From positions 2,945,375 to 3,009,374 of the forward strand of contig NZ_VFOK01000001.1 in the NCBI RefSeq assembly GCF_006716095.1: a stretch of DNA of 64,000 nt, read 5' to 3'. Below the pieces are notes generated by a model. It made no database searches. It was given only the letters and a program-made list of their open reading frames with translations, and had not been told where the DNA came from. Positions within the stretch are counted from its first letter, which is position 1. Every line of letters starts with the position of its first letter. The position numbers and the translations under genes are program-made. Source of the stretch: Barrientosiimonas humi. Its GTDB lineage: Bacteria; Actinomycetota; Actinomycetes; Actinomycetales; Dermatophilaceae. This document shows positions 51,216 to 60,299 of the stretch, in pieces.

Positions 51216-51504
51216 GTGTGGTGACCGAAAGGCGCCGGGAGGCGTGAGTACGCCTGGGGTGACGTCGGATTCGCGAGTCGCCGATGGCGTACGGCACCAG
51301 AGTGGTCGGTCCTGACAGCACCCCACGATCTCGACACGACAGTGCGTTGTTGACACAAAGGGCTGCTACAGCACGCACGTCTGTCAACAACGCCAGTCCG
51401 TGTCAACAACGTCCGGCTCTGTCAGAAACGTCGCCACGGTGAGCCGCCAGACCAGGCCGACCACGCACCCGCTCCCGCTTCCCGGCGCCTTTCGGTGACC
51501 ACAG
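51216..51504 (+). mobile_element. MITE-like element, copy C (289 bp, internally deleted)
   Basis: It has the same terminal inverted repeats and hairpin (GTTGTTGACA at 51348, TGTCAACAAC at 51384) as copy A, in the same orientation. It lacks about 67 bp covering the GGTCGGTTGCAACTGACC palindrome, the join being at CAGAGTGGTCGGTCCTGAC. The remaining parts match copy A closely. Confidence 0.7.
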
Positions 51505-51700
51505 CGAGTGGTGACGGGTCTCGATACGGCCTCGCCTAGCGGCTCGGCCTACTCGACCACCGTGGAAGGGGGTCTCGATACGGCCTCCGCTGCGCTCCGG
51601 CCTACTCGACCTGCTTGTTGGGGTGAGGGGTCTCGATACGGCCTCCGCTAGCGCTCCGGCCTACTCGACCACCTTGGGCCGCTCGACCAGCTTGGTGGGC
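51505..51700. repeat. REP-like repeats right of element copy C
   Basis: Four successive units beginning GGTCTCGATACGGCCTC fill the stretch up to the next gene's stop; no open frame is convincing here. Confidence 0.75.
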
Positions 51701-52624
51701 TCAGCGGCGGCGGGCGCGCAGGCGGCGGGCGAGGTGACGGGAGACGACCGGGGGGAGCAGGTCCTTGGCGAGGTGCTTGACCCGCCCCTCCCGCCGTACG
51801 TCCTCGGCCGGCTGGCCGGCAGCCCCCGCCTTCGCCGGAGCGGACTCAGCGACCGGCCTCGGCGCAGGCGCGGGAGGCGGTGGCATCGCCCGGGGGAACC
51901 ACGCCTTGGCGCGCACGATCGACTGGTCGTACACCGCGAGCCGCTGGCCCCAGGCGTTCTGGTCGTCGGTCAGCCACTCCAGCAGCGCGGTGCGCCACGG
52001 CTCGGGGTCGCCCCAGGTGGCGTAGAGCTTGTTCTCCGAGACGCCGATGACCTGCAGCCCCTTGTCCAGCACGCCCTCCCACACGGCGGCCGCGACACCG
52101 GGGCAGTGCTCGCTGCGGTAGTCGTCGAACGCCACGATCCCCTGCTCGCCGAGCAGGGTGCGGGCGGAGTCGACGTCGACCGCGACGTGGTCGTACAGGT
52201 GCGAGGCGTCGACGTGCACGAAGCGGCACGACCCGGCCGGCACCCGGTCGACGATGACCGACGACACGTCGCGCACGACCGTCGGCAGCTGCGGGTGGAA
52301 GCGCAGGTAGTTCTCGGCGAAGCGCTGCTCGGTGAGCGTGGCGTAGGAGTCGGCCTGCTCGGCGGCGTTGCCGGCATCGCTGGTCTCGCCCTCGAACAGG
52401 TCGAGCACCGTGAAGGTCTCGCCGGGCTGCACGTAGTCACCGATGAGCACCGCGCTCTTGCCGAGGTAGCTGCCCAGCTCGACCAGGTTGCCGTGCACCC
52501 CGAGCTCGGTCTGCCGGGCCAGCAGCCAGGAGAAGATGCGCCGGTCGCTGGGGAAGAACCAGCCCTTGATGGTGTCGAGCTCGGCCTGGACCTGGGCGCT
52601 CAGCAGTGCAGCGTCGTCGTGCAT
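51701..52624 (-). CDS. Class I SAM-dependent methyltransferase family protein (CmcI/TylF-like fold)
   Basis: A 307-aa protein with a Methyltransf_24-like core: NLVELGSYLGKSAVLIGDYV (motif I variant), GETFTVLDLFEG, and SCRFVHVDASHLYDHVAVDVDSARTLLGEQGIVAFDDY, where DASH-type residues bind metal or substrate in this group. A region of about 60 Ala/Pro-rich residues (PPPAPAPRPVAESAPAKAG) and a basic end follow. Such enzymes modify sugars or small molecules, often in cell-surface glycan loci; here the neighbours give no pathway. Confidence 0.78.
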   Translation of the reverse strand: MHDDAALLSAQVQAELDTIKGWFFPSDRRIFSWLLARQTELGVHGNLVELGSYLGKSAVLIGDYVQPGETFTVLDLFEGETSDAGNAAEQADSYATLTEQRFAENYLRFHPQLPTVVRDVSSVIVDRVPAGSCRFVHVDASHLYDHVAVDVDSARTLLGEQGIVAFDDYRSEHCPGVAAAVWEGVLDKGLQVIGVSENKLYATWGDPEPWRTALLEWLTDDQNAWGQRLAVYDQSIVRAKAWFPRAMPPPPAPAPRPVAESAPAKAGAAGQPAEDVRREGRVKHLAKDLLPPVVSRHLARRLRARRR

Positions 52625-52646
52625 CGGCGCACGCTAGCAACGGCCC

Positions 52647-53861
52647 TCAGAGGGTGGACCGCTCCGCCCCCGGGCCAGTCGCCGGGCGGGGTTGGGCGAG
52701 CGCGAGCACGATGCCGAGCACCAGCACCGCGGCCGAGACGAGCAAGCCGGAGGTGAGGCTGTCCAGCCGGTCGCTCACCCACCCGGTGAGCACCGGCCCC
52801 ACGGTCTGGCCGAGGCCGAAACCGACTGTGGCAAAAGCCATTCCGGCGGTCCAGTGCGGCTGCGGCAGCGCCTCGCGCACCGCCACCGTCATTGCCGTCA
52901 CGACGGTGAGGAAGGTGCCGCCGACGAGGGCACCACTGACGTACGCCAGGGCCGGCTCGGTGCTCCACGCCGGCATCGCGGTGCCGAGCGCGAGCACCCC
53001 CATCACCAGCGCCATGCCGCGCCCGCCGGGCAGCCGCCCGAGCACCCGTCCCCACACGAGCCCGCTGGCCGAGGCGGCCACCCCGACCACGGCCCAGAAC
53101 GTGGCGACCTGCGGCGTGCTGAACCCGCGCTCGGTCAGCAGCGCGATGACGAACGTCAGGTAGGCGATGTAGCCGATGCCGAAGCAGGTGTAGCCCGCGA
53201 CGACGGGGGCGATCGAGCGCCGGTCCCAGCGCTCGGCGTCGGCCGCGGGAGGGGCCGGGTCGGACGTACGCCGGCAGGCCCAGGCCGCCACGACCGTCGC
53301 CGCGGCCGCCACGGCGGCTAGCGCCACCCAGCCGAGGCGCCAGCTGTCGTCGGTGACCGCGAGGATCGCCGGCACGAGCAGGCCGGCCAGCACGATGCCG
53401 AGCCCGGCACCGCCGAAGTAGATCCCGAGCATGAGCGCGGCCCGCCCCTTGCTGGCGCGGTGGCTGGCCTCGGCCACGATGCCGGCGCCGAGCACGAAGC
53501 TCAGCGCGCCGAAGAGCCCCGCGAGCAGACGGATCACCAGCAGCAGCGCGAAGCTGCTCGTCGAGGCGGTGGCCAGGAGCATCAGCGCGGTGGCGGCGCA
53601 GCCGAGCAGGAAGCAGCGCCGCGCGCCGAGCCGGGTCGCGAGCGTGGGTGCGGCGAGCGCCCCGATCAGATAGCCAGCGGCGTTGGTGGTGTTGAGCGTC
53701 CCGGCCGCGGAGTAGGACCACGCGAGCTGGTCGCGCATGGGCGGCAGGAGGAGGGCGTACGCGAACCGCGCGAGCCCGAGCGCGATCAGCGGACCGGCCG
53801 ACATGCCGACCGCGACCGCGATGCTGCCGTTCCCGTCGTCGCGCCGAGTCGTCGTCGTCAC
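52647..53861 (-). CDS. MFS transporter (YbfB/YjiJ family)
   Basis: A 404-aa membrane protein with twelve predicted helices. The N-terminal wording AVGMSAGPLIALGLARFAYALLLPPMRDQL...YSAAGTLNTTNAAGYLIGAL is characteristic of the YbfB/YjiJ family. The loop with AYLTFVIALLTERGFSTPQVATFW lies in the second half. Substrate unknown. It ends 22 bp upstream of the methyltransferase gene on the same strand, so the two may be co-transcribed, perhaps exporting a methylated product. Confidence 0.88.
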   Translation of the reverse strand: MTTTTRRDDGNGSIAVAVGMSAGPLIALGLARFAYALLLPPMRDQLAWSYSAAGTLNTTNAAGYLIGALAAPTLATRLGARRCFLLGCAATALMLLATASTSSFALLLVIRLLAGLFGALSFVLGAGIVAEASHRASKGRAALMLGIYFGGAGLGIVLAGLLVPAILAVTDDSWRLGWVALAAVAAAATVVAAWACRRTSDPAPPAADAERWDRRSIAPVVAGYTCFGIGYIAYLTFVIALLTERGFSTPQVATFWAVVGVAASASGLVWGRVLGRLPGGRGMALVMGVLALGTAMPAWSTEPALAYVSGALVGGTFLTVVTAMTVAVREALPQPHWTAGMAFATVGFGLGQTVGPVLTGWVSDRLDSLTSGLLVSAAVLVLGIVLALAQPRPATGPGAERSTL

Positions 53862-53977
53862 TCTCGTGAACCTAGTGGCGCGACGCGGCGGCCCCGCCCG
53901 CCAGAAGGTGTGGAATGCGCATGGTTCATGCTCGTTGTACAGAGTGGACGAATGTGACCGCTAGTGCAGGAGCACCC

Positions 53978-54370
53978 ATGGCAACGCAAGAGCTGACCGC
54001 CGACAACTTCCAGCAGACCGTCCAGGGCGAGGGCATCGTGCTCGTCGACTTCTGGGCGTCGTGGTGCGGCCCGTGCCGCCAGTTCGCGCCGGTGTACGAG
54101 GACTCGTCCGACAAGCACGAGGACATCGTCTTCGGCAAGGTCGACACCGAGGCCGAGCAGCAGCTGGGCGCGGCGCTCGGCATCACCTCGATCCCGACGG
54201 TGATGGCCTTCCGCGACGGCATCCTGCTGCACGCGCAGCCCGGCGCGCTCCCACCCGCGGCGCTGGAGGACCTCATCTCCCAGGTGCGCGCGCTCGACAT
54301 GGACGACGTGCGCGCCAAGGTCGCCGAGCAGCAGCAGGGCGAGCAGGCCTCCGGCGACCAGCCGGAGTGA
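53978..54370 (+). CDS. Thioredoxin-like protein
   Basis: A 130-aa cytosolic protein with the thioredoxin redox site WASWCGPCRQF (about residues 29-39) and cis-Pro segment GITSIPTVMAFRDG. The ATG at 53978 follows GCAGGAGCACCC (AGGAG). The C-terminus is longer than canonical thioredoxin (MDDVRAKVAEQQQGEQASGDQPE), with an acidic, Gln-rich tail. It probably reduces disulfides. It converges on the CoA-transferase gene, 10 bp between the stops. Confidence 0.93.
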   Translation: MATQELTADNFQQTVQGEGIVLVDFWASWCGPCRQFAPVYEDSSDKHEDIVFGKVDTEAEQQLGAALGITSIPTVMAFRDGILLHAQPGALPPAALEDLISQVRALDMDDVRAKVAEQQQGEQASGDQPE

Positions 54371-54380
54371 GCGACCGGCC

Positions 54381-55475
54381 TCACTCCTCGCCGAGGCGGG
54401 GCGGGCGGCGGCGGTAGTCCGCCGGCGTGGCGCTGAGCCGGATCGGGTTGGCCACCTGGCGTACGCCATCGATCTCGACCACGGCCGGCGCGCCCACGCG
54501 CTCGGCCAGGGCGAACGCGTCGGGCAGCGTGTTGACCGGACCGCAGGGCACGCCCGCGGCGAGCAGCCGCTGCGACCACGCGTCGGCCCCGTCGCTCTCG
54601 AGCAGCCGCTCGAGCTCGGCGGTGAGCTCACCGGCGTGCGCGACCCGGGCGGCGTTGGTCTCGAAGCGCGCGTCGCTCGCGAGCTGCAGGACGCCGAGCT
54701 CGGTTGCGAGAGAAGCGAACTGGCGGTCGTTGCCGACGGCCAGGATCACCGGCCGGTCGGCGGTGCGATAGAGCGCGTAGGGCGCGATCGAGGGGTGCTC
54801 GTTGCCGGTCGCGACGGGCACGACACCGGTCAGCAGGTGGGCCGACGCCTGGTTGGCGAGGGCCGACAGCGCCGACGACAGCAGGTTGACCTCGACCCGC
54901 TGCCCCTCGCCGGTGCGGTCGCGGTGCCGCAGCGCCGCGAGGATCCCGGTGGTCGCGTGCAGCCCGGTGATGATGTCGAGCAGCGCCACCCCGACCTTGG
55001 TCGGCTCGTCGGGCGACGGCCCGGTCACCGACATCAGCCCGCTCATCGCCTGCACCAGGAGGTCGTAGCCGGGCATCTGCGAGTCGCGGCCGAATCCGGT
55101 GACGCTGCAATAGATCACGTCGTCGTTGACGGCGCGCACGTCGTCGAGCCCGAGACCGAGCCGGTCCATGACCCCGGGCAGGAAGTTCTCGATCACCACG
55201 TCGGCCTCGGCCGCCAGCGCGAGCGCCGCGTCTCGCCCCTCGTCGGTGCGCAGGTCGAGGACGCGGGAGGACTTGTTGCGGTTGACCGACAGGAAGTACG
55301 TCGACTCGCCGTCGTCGGTGAACGGCGGCCCCCAGGCGCGGGTGTCGTCACCGGCGCCGGGCCGTTCGATCTTGATCACCTCGGCGCCGAGGTCGGCCAT
55401 CAGCATCGTCGCGTAGGGCGCCGCCAGCACCCGCCCGAAGTCGGCGACGACCAGGCCCTCGAGTGCACCGGTCAT
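54381..55475 (-). CDS. CaiB/BaiF-type (family III) CoA-transferase
   Basis: A 364-aa enzyme with the family pattern LEGLVVADFGRVLAAPYATMLMADLGAEVIKIERPGAGDDTRAWGP and VIENFLPGVMDRLGLG, followed by the catalytic Asp region MPGYDLLVQAMSGLMSVTG. It moves CoA between carboxylates. The ATG overlaps the asparaginase stop by four bases (ATGA), so it is the third gene of the operon that begins with the glutaryl-CoA dehydrogenase-like gene. A glutarate/ succinyl-CoA exchange is the natural suggestion, in line with known gene pairs of this type. Confidence 0.92.
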   Translation of the reverse strand: MTGALEGLVVADFGRVLAAPYATMLMADLGAEVIKIERPGAGDDTRAWGPPFTDDGESTYFLSVNRNKSSRVLDLRTDEGRDAALALAAEADVVIENFLPGVMDRLGLGLDDVRAVNDDVIYCSVTGFGRDSQMPGYDLLVQAMSGLMSVTGPSPDEPTKVGVALLDIITGLHATTGILAALRHRDRTGEGQRVEVNLLSSALSALANQASAHLLTGVVPVATGNEHPSIAPYALYRTADRPVILAVGNDRQFASLATELGVLQLASDARFETNAARVAHAGELTAELERLLESDGADAWSQRLLAAGVPCGPVNTLPDAFALAERVGAPAVVEIDGVRQVANPIRLSATPADYRRRPPRLGEE

Positions 55476-56473
55476 CGCAGCTCGCCACCGGCATGCGTCG
55501 AGAAGGCTTGTGCGACATCGGTTTCCGCGAGCAGGGCGGCCTGGAGCAGCAGCCTCGCCTGGAGCGGTACGAGGGCGCCGGCGCGCACGAGCCCCATCTC
55601 GAGCAGCTCGACCTCGCCGCCGGAGTATCCGTAGGTGCGGCTCAGCACCTCGCCCGCGCCGGTGCGCGAGGCCAGCACCACCGGCATGCGCCCGACGAGC
55701 GCGCGCAGCGGGTCGAGCCAGCTGGTGTGCACGTGCCCGCCGCCGAACGCCGCGATCACGGCGCCGCGATAGCCGAGGTCGGGCAGCGCGCCGAGCAGCC
55801 GGCCGTCGTCACCGAGCGTGGCCGTCACCAGGGCGACGGGCGGCACGTCCTCGACGGCGTCGGGCAGGCGGAGCGCGGGGCGGCGGTGCGGCCGCTGCGC
55901 GACGCGCACCCGGTCCTCGACCACCCAGCCGACCGGCCCCGGCCACGACACGAACGCAGCGGGGCTGCTGGTGTGCGCCTTGCGCACCGAGCGCGCGGCG
56001 TGCAGCTCGTCGCCCAGCACGACGAGCACGCCGAGGTCGCGCGACTGCGGCGAGACGGCCGTGCGCACCGACGCCAGCAGGTTGGCCGGCCCGTCGGCCC
56101 CGACCACGCTCGCGCCGCGCATCGCGCCGGTCAGCACCAGCGGCTCCGGGCGGTCCCAGACGAGGTCGAGCAGGAAGGCGCTCTCCTCGAGGCTGTCGGT
56201 GCCCTGCGACACCACGACCCCGTCGGCGCCGCCGTCGACCAGCTCGCGCGCGCGGGCCGCGACCCGCAGCAGGTCGGGCATCGTCACCCGGGCGCTGCTG
56301 ACCTGCAGCAGGTCCTCGCCCGCGACGTCGGCCACGTCCGTCAGGCCCGGCACGGCCGCCGCGATCTGGGCGGCGCCGAGGCCCGGTCGGCTCGGCGCGC
56401 CGGGCTCGTCGGGGATCGAGGCGATGGTGCCGCCGAGCGCGAGGTAGCCCACGCGCGGCCGGATGGTGGGCAC
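55472..56473 (-). CDS. L-asparaginase-type amidohydrolase (type I/II family)
   Basis: A 333-aa protein. The N-terminal nucleophile block YLALGGTIASIPD and the second Thr-Asp block VVSQGTDSLEESAFLLDLVW (GTDS rather than GTDT) are those of bacterial asparaginases. The start is uncertain: GTG 56473 has no strong ribosome site; CTG 56494 would overlap the upstream stop (CTGA). Its place between an acyl-CoA dehydrogenase and a CoA-transferase is unusual; a related amide substrate is possible. Translation is coupled to the CoA-transferase. Confidence 0.88.
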   Translation of the reverse strand: MPTIRPRVGYLALGGTIASIPDEPGAPSRPGLGAAQIAAAVPGLTDVADVAGEDLLQVSSARVTMPDLLRVAARARELVDGGADGVVVSQGTDSLEESAFLLDLVWDRPEPLVLTGAMRGASVVGADGPANLLASVRTAVSPQSRDLGVLVVLGDELHAARSVRKAHTSSPAAFVSWPGPVGWVVEDRVRVAQRPHRRPALRLPDAVEDVPPVALVTATLGDDGRLLGALPDLGYRGAVIAAFGGGHVHTSWLDPLRALVGRMPVVLASRTGAGEVLSRTYGYSGGEVELLEMGLVRAGALVPLQARLLLQAALLAETDVAQAFSTHAGGELR

Positions 56474-56490
56474 GGGCTGCTCGGTCGTGC

Positions 56491-57663
56491 TCAGCGGAAG
56501 GCCTCCGCCCCCGTGAGCGCCTTGCCGATGACCAGCTGGTGCACCTCGCTGGTGCCTTCGTACGTCAGCACCGACTCGAGGTTGTTGGCGTGCCGGATGA
56601 CGGGGTACTCCAGCGTGATCCCGTTGGCGGCCAGGATGGTGCGGCACGTGCGCGCGATCTGGATCGCCTCGCGCACGTTGTTGAGCTTGCCGACGCTCAC
56701 CTGCTCCGACTGCAGGGTGCCGGCGTCCTTGAGCCGGCCCAGGTGCAGCGCGAGCAGCTGGCCCTTGCCGAGCTCGAGCGCCATGTCGGCGAGCTTGGCC
56801 TGGGTCAGCTGATAACCCGCGAGCGACTTGTCGAAGACCTTGCGGTCCTGGGCGTACTCGATCGCGCTCTGCAGGCAGTCGCGCGCGGCGCCCATCGCCC
56901 CGAACACGATGCCGAACCGGGCCTCGTTGAGGCAGCCGAGCGGGCCGCGCAGCCCCTGCACCTCGGGCAGCACCGCGCTGCCGGGCAGACGCACGTCCTC
57001 CAGCACCAGCTCGGAGGTGACCGACGCGCGCAGCGACAGCTTCTTGCCGATCTTGGGGGCGCTGAACCCGGCCGAGTCGGTGGGCACGACGAACCCGCGG
57101 ATCTTCTCGTCGGTCTGCGCCCAGACGACCGCGACGTCGGCGATCGAGCCGTTGGTGATCCACATCTTCGTGCCGTTGAGCACCCAGTCGTCGCCGTCGC
57201 GCCTGGCGCGGGTGCGCATGCCGGCCGGGTTGGAGCCGAAGTCGGGCTCGGTCAGGCCGAAGCAGCCGATGGCCTCGCCGGCGGCCATCCGCGGCAACCA
57301 CTCCTGCTTCTGCTCCTCCGAGCCGTAGGCGTGGATGGCGTACATCGCGAGCGAGCCCTGCACCGACACCAGGCTGCGGATGCCGGAGTCGCCGGCCTCC
57401 AGCTCCTGGCAGGCCAGGCCGTACGACGTCGCGGACATGCCCGCGGCGCCGTAGCCCTCGAGGTGCATGCCGAGCACACCGAGCTTGCCGAGCTCGAGCG
57501 CGAGCTCGCGGGCGGGCAGCTCACCGGTCTCGAACCACTCGCCGATGTCGGGCTTGATCCGCTCGTCGACGAAGCGGCGCACCGCGTCGCGGATCGCGCG
57601 CTCGTCGTCGTCGAGCAGGGTGTCGAGGGCGAACAGCTGATCGGTGGTCATGGGTGCGGGCAC
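56491..57663 (-). CDS. Glutaryl-CoA dehydrogenase-like acyl-CoA dehydrogenase
   Basis: A 390-aa flavoenzyme. The wording LEGYGAAGMSATSYGL, SGIRSLVSVQGSLAMYAIHAYGSEEQKQEWLP, IGCFGLTEPDFGSNPAGM, LRASVTSELVLEDVRLPG and the C-terminal YEGTSEVHQLVIGKALTG matches the GCDH branch, which oxidises and decarboxylates glutaryl-CoA to crotonyl-CoA in lysine/tryptophan breakdown. GTG 57663 is chosen because GGAG lies at good distance; ATG 57651 is possible. First gene of an operon with asparaginase and CoA-transferase; its promoter has a clear palindrome. Confidence 0.92.
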   Translation of the reverse strand: MPAPMTTDQLFALDTLLDDDERAIRDAVRRFVDERIKPDIGEWFETGELPARELALELGKLGVLGMHLEGYGAAGMSATSYGLACQELEAGDSGIRSLVSVQGSLAMYAIHAYGSEEQKQEWLPRMAAGEAIGCFGLTEPDFGSNPAGMRTRARRDGDDWVLNGTKMWITNGSIADVAVVWAQTDEKIRGFVVPTDSAGFSAPKIGKKLSLRASVTSELVLEDVRLPGSAVLPEVQGLRGPLGCLNEARFGIVFGAMGAARDCLQSAIEYAQDRKVFDKSLAGYQLTQAKLADMALELGKGQLLALHLGRLKDAGTLQSEQVSVGKLNNVREAIQIARTCRTILAANGITLEYPVIRHANNLESVLTYEGTSEVHQLVIGKALTGAEAFR

Positions 57664-57706
57664 GGCGGTGCTCCTCTCCTCGGGCGTTCACCCCAGGATG
57701 GCACAC

Positions 57707-57724
57707 ACTAAGCGCTTGCTTAGT
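57707..57724 (-). promoter_or_regulatory. TetR-type operator upstream of the GCDH-like gene
   Basis: ACTAAGC-GCTT-GCTTAGT: a perfect 7-bp inverted repeat with 4-bp spacer, 44 bp before the start codon. TAAGCN4GCTTA-like sites are typical targets of TetR-family repressors of acyl-CoA genes. The regulator is not in the window. Confidence 0.75.
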
Positions 57725-57750
57725 CGACGCGTCTCGCTCCGTGAGCCTGC

Positions 57751-59328
57751 TCAGCCGGCGAGCGCGGGCGCCTCGTCCGGCGCCTCCGCCGGCGGGGTGA
57801 CCGGGACGACGGGCGGTGCGTCCTCGGGCACCGAGGCCGCGGTGCCGTTGCCGAGCTTGGGTCGCTCGCCCGGACGGACGTACTCCATCTCGGAGTCGAC
57901 GGTCGCCCGGCGCATCTCGAGAGAGTCGAGGAGGTAGTTCTGGCGGACCATCCACGGGCGGCGGTCGCCGCGCTTGGGGAAGGTCGCGACCAGCCGCTGC
58001 ACGTAGCCCGACGTGAGGTCGAGCACCGAGAGCGACCGCAGCGGCGCACCCTTGACGCGCGGGACGAACGCGGCGAAGCCGCCCTTCTCGGTGTGCTTGA
58101 CGACGCGACAGAAGAACTGCGCCGACAGGTCCGAGCGCAGCGTCCACGACGCGTTGGTGTAGCCGATCGACAGGGCCGCGTTGGGCACGCCCTCCAGCAT
58201 GCAGCCGCGATAGACGAAGTGCCTCGACAGGTCGACCTGCTCGCCGTCGATCTCGACGTCGGCGCCACCACCGAGGAGCATCTGCAGGCCGGTCGCGGTG
58301 ACGATGATGTCGGCCTCGATCAGCTGGCCGGAGCCGGTGCGGATGCCCTCGGGCACGAACTCGGCGATCGTGTCGGTGACGATCTCGGCGTTGCCCTTCT
58401 TCAGCTCCCGGAACAGGTCGCCGTCGGGGATGATGCACACGCGCTGGTCCCACGGCTTGTACGGCGGCTGGAAGTGCTTGGGGTCGTACGCCTCCGAGCC
58501 GCGCAGCGCGACCCGTGGCCCCGAGGTGAGCACCTTCGTCGCGACCTTCGGCATCCGTCGCGAGAACTGGTAGAAGCCGAGCGTCTGCACGATGTTGCGC
58601 CACCGCGTCAGGGTGTACGCCCGCTGCTTGTTGCTCATCCGCGCGCGCATCTGGTTGGCGACCGGGTCGGCGCCCGGCAGCGGCAGGATGTACGACGGGG
58701 TGCGCTGCAGCATCGTCACTTGCCCGGCGCCGCGCTCGGCGAGCGCCGGCACCAGGGTCACGGCCGTCGCGCCGGACCCGATGACCACGACCTTCTTGCC
58801 CCGGTAGTCCAGGTCCTCGGGCCAGAACTGCGGGTGGACGACCTGCCCGCGGAAGGTCTCCCGCCCGGGGAACGGCGGGGTGTAGGGCGCCTCGTAGCTG
58901 TAGTAACCGGAGGCGAAGTAGACGTACTTCGCGCGCACCTCGCCCGGCCCGTCGGCCCGGTCGACCCGCACCGTCCAGCGCTCCTGCTCCGAGGACCAGG
59001 AGATGCCCCGGACCATGGTGTCGAGCTGGATGTGCTGGTCGATGGCGTACTTGCTCGCGGTGTGCTTGATGTAGGCGAGGATGTCGTCACCGCCCGCGAT
59101 CGAGCGCTCACCCTGCCACGGCTCGAACGGGAAGCCGAGGGTGTACATGTCCGAGTCGGACCGCAGCCCGGGGTACTTGAACAGGTCCCAGGTGCCACCG
59201 ATCGAGGAGCGGCCCTCCAGGATGGTGTAGCTCAGGTCGGGGTTGCTCGTCTGCAGTCGATAGCCGATGTCGATGCCGCTGATGCCGGCACCCACCACGA
59301 CGACGTCGAACTCCTGCTGGTCGGACAT
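57751..59328 (-). CDS. Type I Baeyer-Villiger monooxygenase, EthA-like
   Basis: A 525-aa flavoprotein. The FAD fold starts VVVVGAGISGIDIGYRL, the Baeyer-Villiger fingerprint FRGQVVHPQFWP matches FxGxxxHxxxW[PD], and the NADPH fold is VVVIGSGATAVTLVPAL. Segments GGTWDLFKYPGLRSDSDMYTLGFPFEPW and GYTNASWTLRSDLSAQF follow M. tuberculosis EthA closely. Such enzymes oxidise ketones to esters and activate thioamide pro-drugs. The ATG at 59328 has GGAGG eight bases upstream; an ATG at 59343 would swallow this site. The C-terminus has an extra Pro-rich tail. Not coupled to the genes around it. Confidence 0.93.
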   Translation of the reverse strand: MSDQQEFDVVVVGAGISGIDIGYRLQTSNPDLSYTILEGRSSIGGTWDLFKYPGLRSDSDMYTLGFPFEPWQGERSIAGGDDILAYIKHTASKYAIDQHIQLDTMVRGISWSSEQERWTVRVDRADGPGEVRAKYVYFASGYYSYEAPYTPPFPGRETFRGQVVHPQFWPEDLDYRGKKVVVIGSGATAVTLVPALAERGAGQVTMLQRTPSYILPLPGADPVANQMRARMSNKQRAYTLTRWRNIVQTLGFYQFSRRMPKVATKVLTSGPRVALRGSEAYDPKHFQPPYKPWDQRVCIIPDGDLFRELKKGNAEIVTDTIAEFVPEGIRTGSGQLIEADIIVTATGLQMLLGGGADVEIDGEQVDLSRHFVYRGCMLEGVPNAALSIGYTNASWTLRSDLSAQFFCRVVKHTEKGGFAAFVPRVKGAPLRSLSVLDLTSGYVQRLVATFPKRGDRRPWMVRQNYLLDSLEMRRATVDSEMEYVRPGERPKLGNGTAASVPEDAPPVVPVTPPAEAPDEAPALAG

Positions 59329-59360
59329 GCTGCCTGCCTCCATCGACGGCTACGCGCTGA

Positions 59361-59374
59361 TTACGGCAGCGTAA
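59361..59374 (-). promoter_or_regulatory. TTACG-GCAG-CGTAA dyad upstream of the BVMO gene
   Basis: A perfect 5-bp inverted repeat, 33 bp before the start. It partly overlaps a CGTAACTTAGC word that resembles the CGTAAGTTAGC in the diiron-oxygenase promoter. Confidence 0.45.
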
Positions 59375-59375
59375 C

Positions 59376-60299
59376 TTAGCCGGGGCCGTCTTGCCGGAGA
59401 ACGTCGACGGCGACCTTGAGCTCGCTGCTCTCGGCCTCGGTGTAGATCACACCCTTGAGCGGCGACACGTCGCGGAAGTCCCGGCCCCAGGCGGTCACGA
59501 CGTAGCGGCTGTCCACCAGGTGGTCGTTGGTCGGGTCGAGGTCGATCCAGCCGCCGCCGGGCACCATCGCGGCGGTCCAGGCGTGGGTGGCGTCGGAGCC
59601 CTGCAGCTTCTTCTTGCCCGGCGGCGGGAAGGTCTCGAGGTAGCCGCTGACGTAGCGCCCGGGCAGGCCGACCGAGCGCAGGCAGCCGGCCGCGAGGTGG
59701 GCGAAGTCCTGGCAGACCCCCTCGCGCTGCTCGAGCAGCTCCGGCAGCGTCGTCTTCACCGACGTGGCGCCCTTGGCGTAGCGGAAGTCGGCGAAGATGC
59801 CGCGGGTCAGCGCGACGAGCGCGTCGCCGAGGGGCGCGTCGTCCGGCAGGTACGTCTGCGCATAGTCGCGCACCTGCGGCACCACGTCGACGAGCGGCGA
59901 CGGGAGCAGGTAGGTCGTGCGCTCGACCGGATCCGCCTGCGCCGCAACGAGATCCCGCGCCTGGGCGACGGTCGTCTCGTTGAGCCGGTCGAGGTCGGGG
60001 CGCGGCCACGCCACGTCGACGCGCGAGGTCTTGGTGACGACCAGCTCGCGGTGCGGGGTGCGCACCTCGACGTAGTGGCTGAAGTTGCCGAAGAAGTCGC
60101 GGTGCTCGGTGACCAGGTCGGGCTCGGGGCTCACCTCGATGTCGCTGGAGCGCACCGTCTGGCTCACCGTGTCGCGCGGCTGCAGGCACCCCCGCTCGTA
60201 GCAGGAGGTGACGTCGTCGCTGTAGGTGTAGGTCGTCTGGTGCCGCACGACATAACTGCGCGGTGCGTAGACGTCCTCTTTCTCCGGCTGCTCAGCCAC
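59376..60299 (-). CDS. Transglutaminase-like protein (protease-fold)
   Basis: A 307-aa protein with an N-terminal bacterial transglutaminase-associated beta region (SYVVRHQTTYTYSDDVTSCYERGCLQPRD...) and a papain-like core whose triad is seen in EGVCQDFAHLAAG (Cys), DATHAWTAAMVPGG (His) and WIDLDPTND (Asp). GTG 60299 starts 8 bp inside the end of the upstream gene (GTGGCTGA), so translation is coupled to it. In Iyer and colleagues' amidoligase analyses, such proteins accompany circularly permuted ATP-grasp and alpha-E proteins in predicted peptide-tagging or maturation clusters. Confidence 0.92.
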   Translation of the reverse strand: MAEQPEKEDVYAPRSYVVRHQTTYTYSDDVTSCYERGCLQPRDTVSQTVRSSDIEVSPEPDLVTEHRDFFGNFSHYVEVRTPHRELVVTKTSRVDVAWPRPDLDRLNETTVAQARDLVAAQADPVERTTYLLPSPLVDVVPQVRDYAQTYLPDDAPLGDALVALTRGIFADFRYAKGATSVKTTLPELLEQREGVCQDFAHLAAGCLRSVGLPGRYVSGYLETFPPPGKKKLQGSDATHAWTAAMVPGGGWIDLDPTNDHLVDSRYVVTAWGRDFRDVSPLKGVIYTEAESSELKVAVDVLRQDGPG

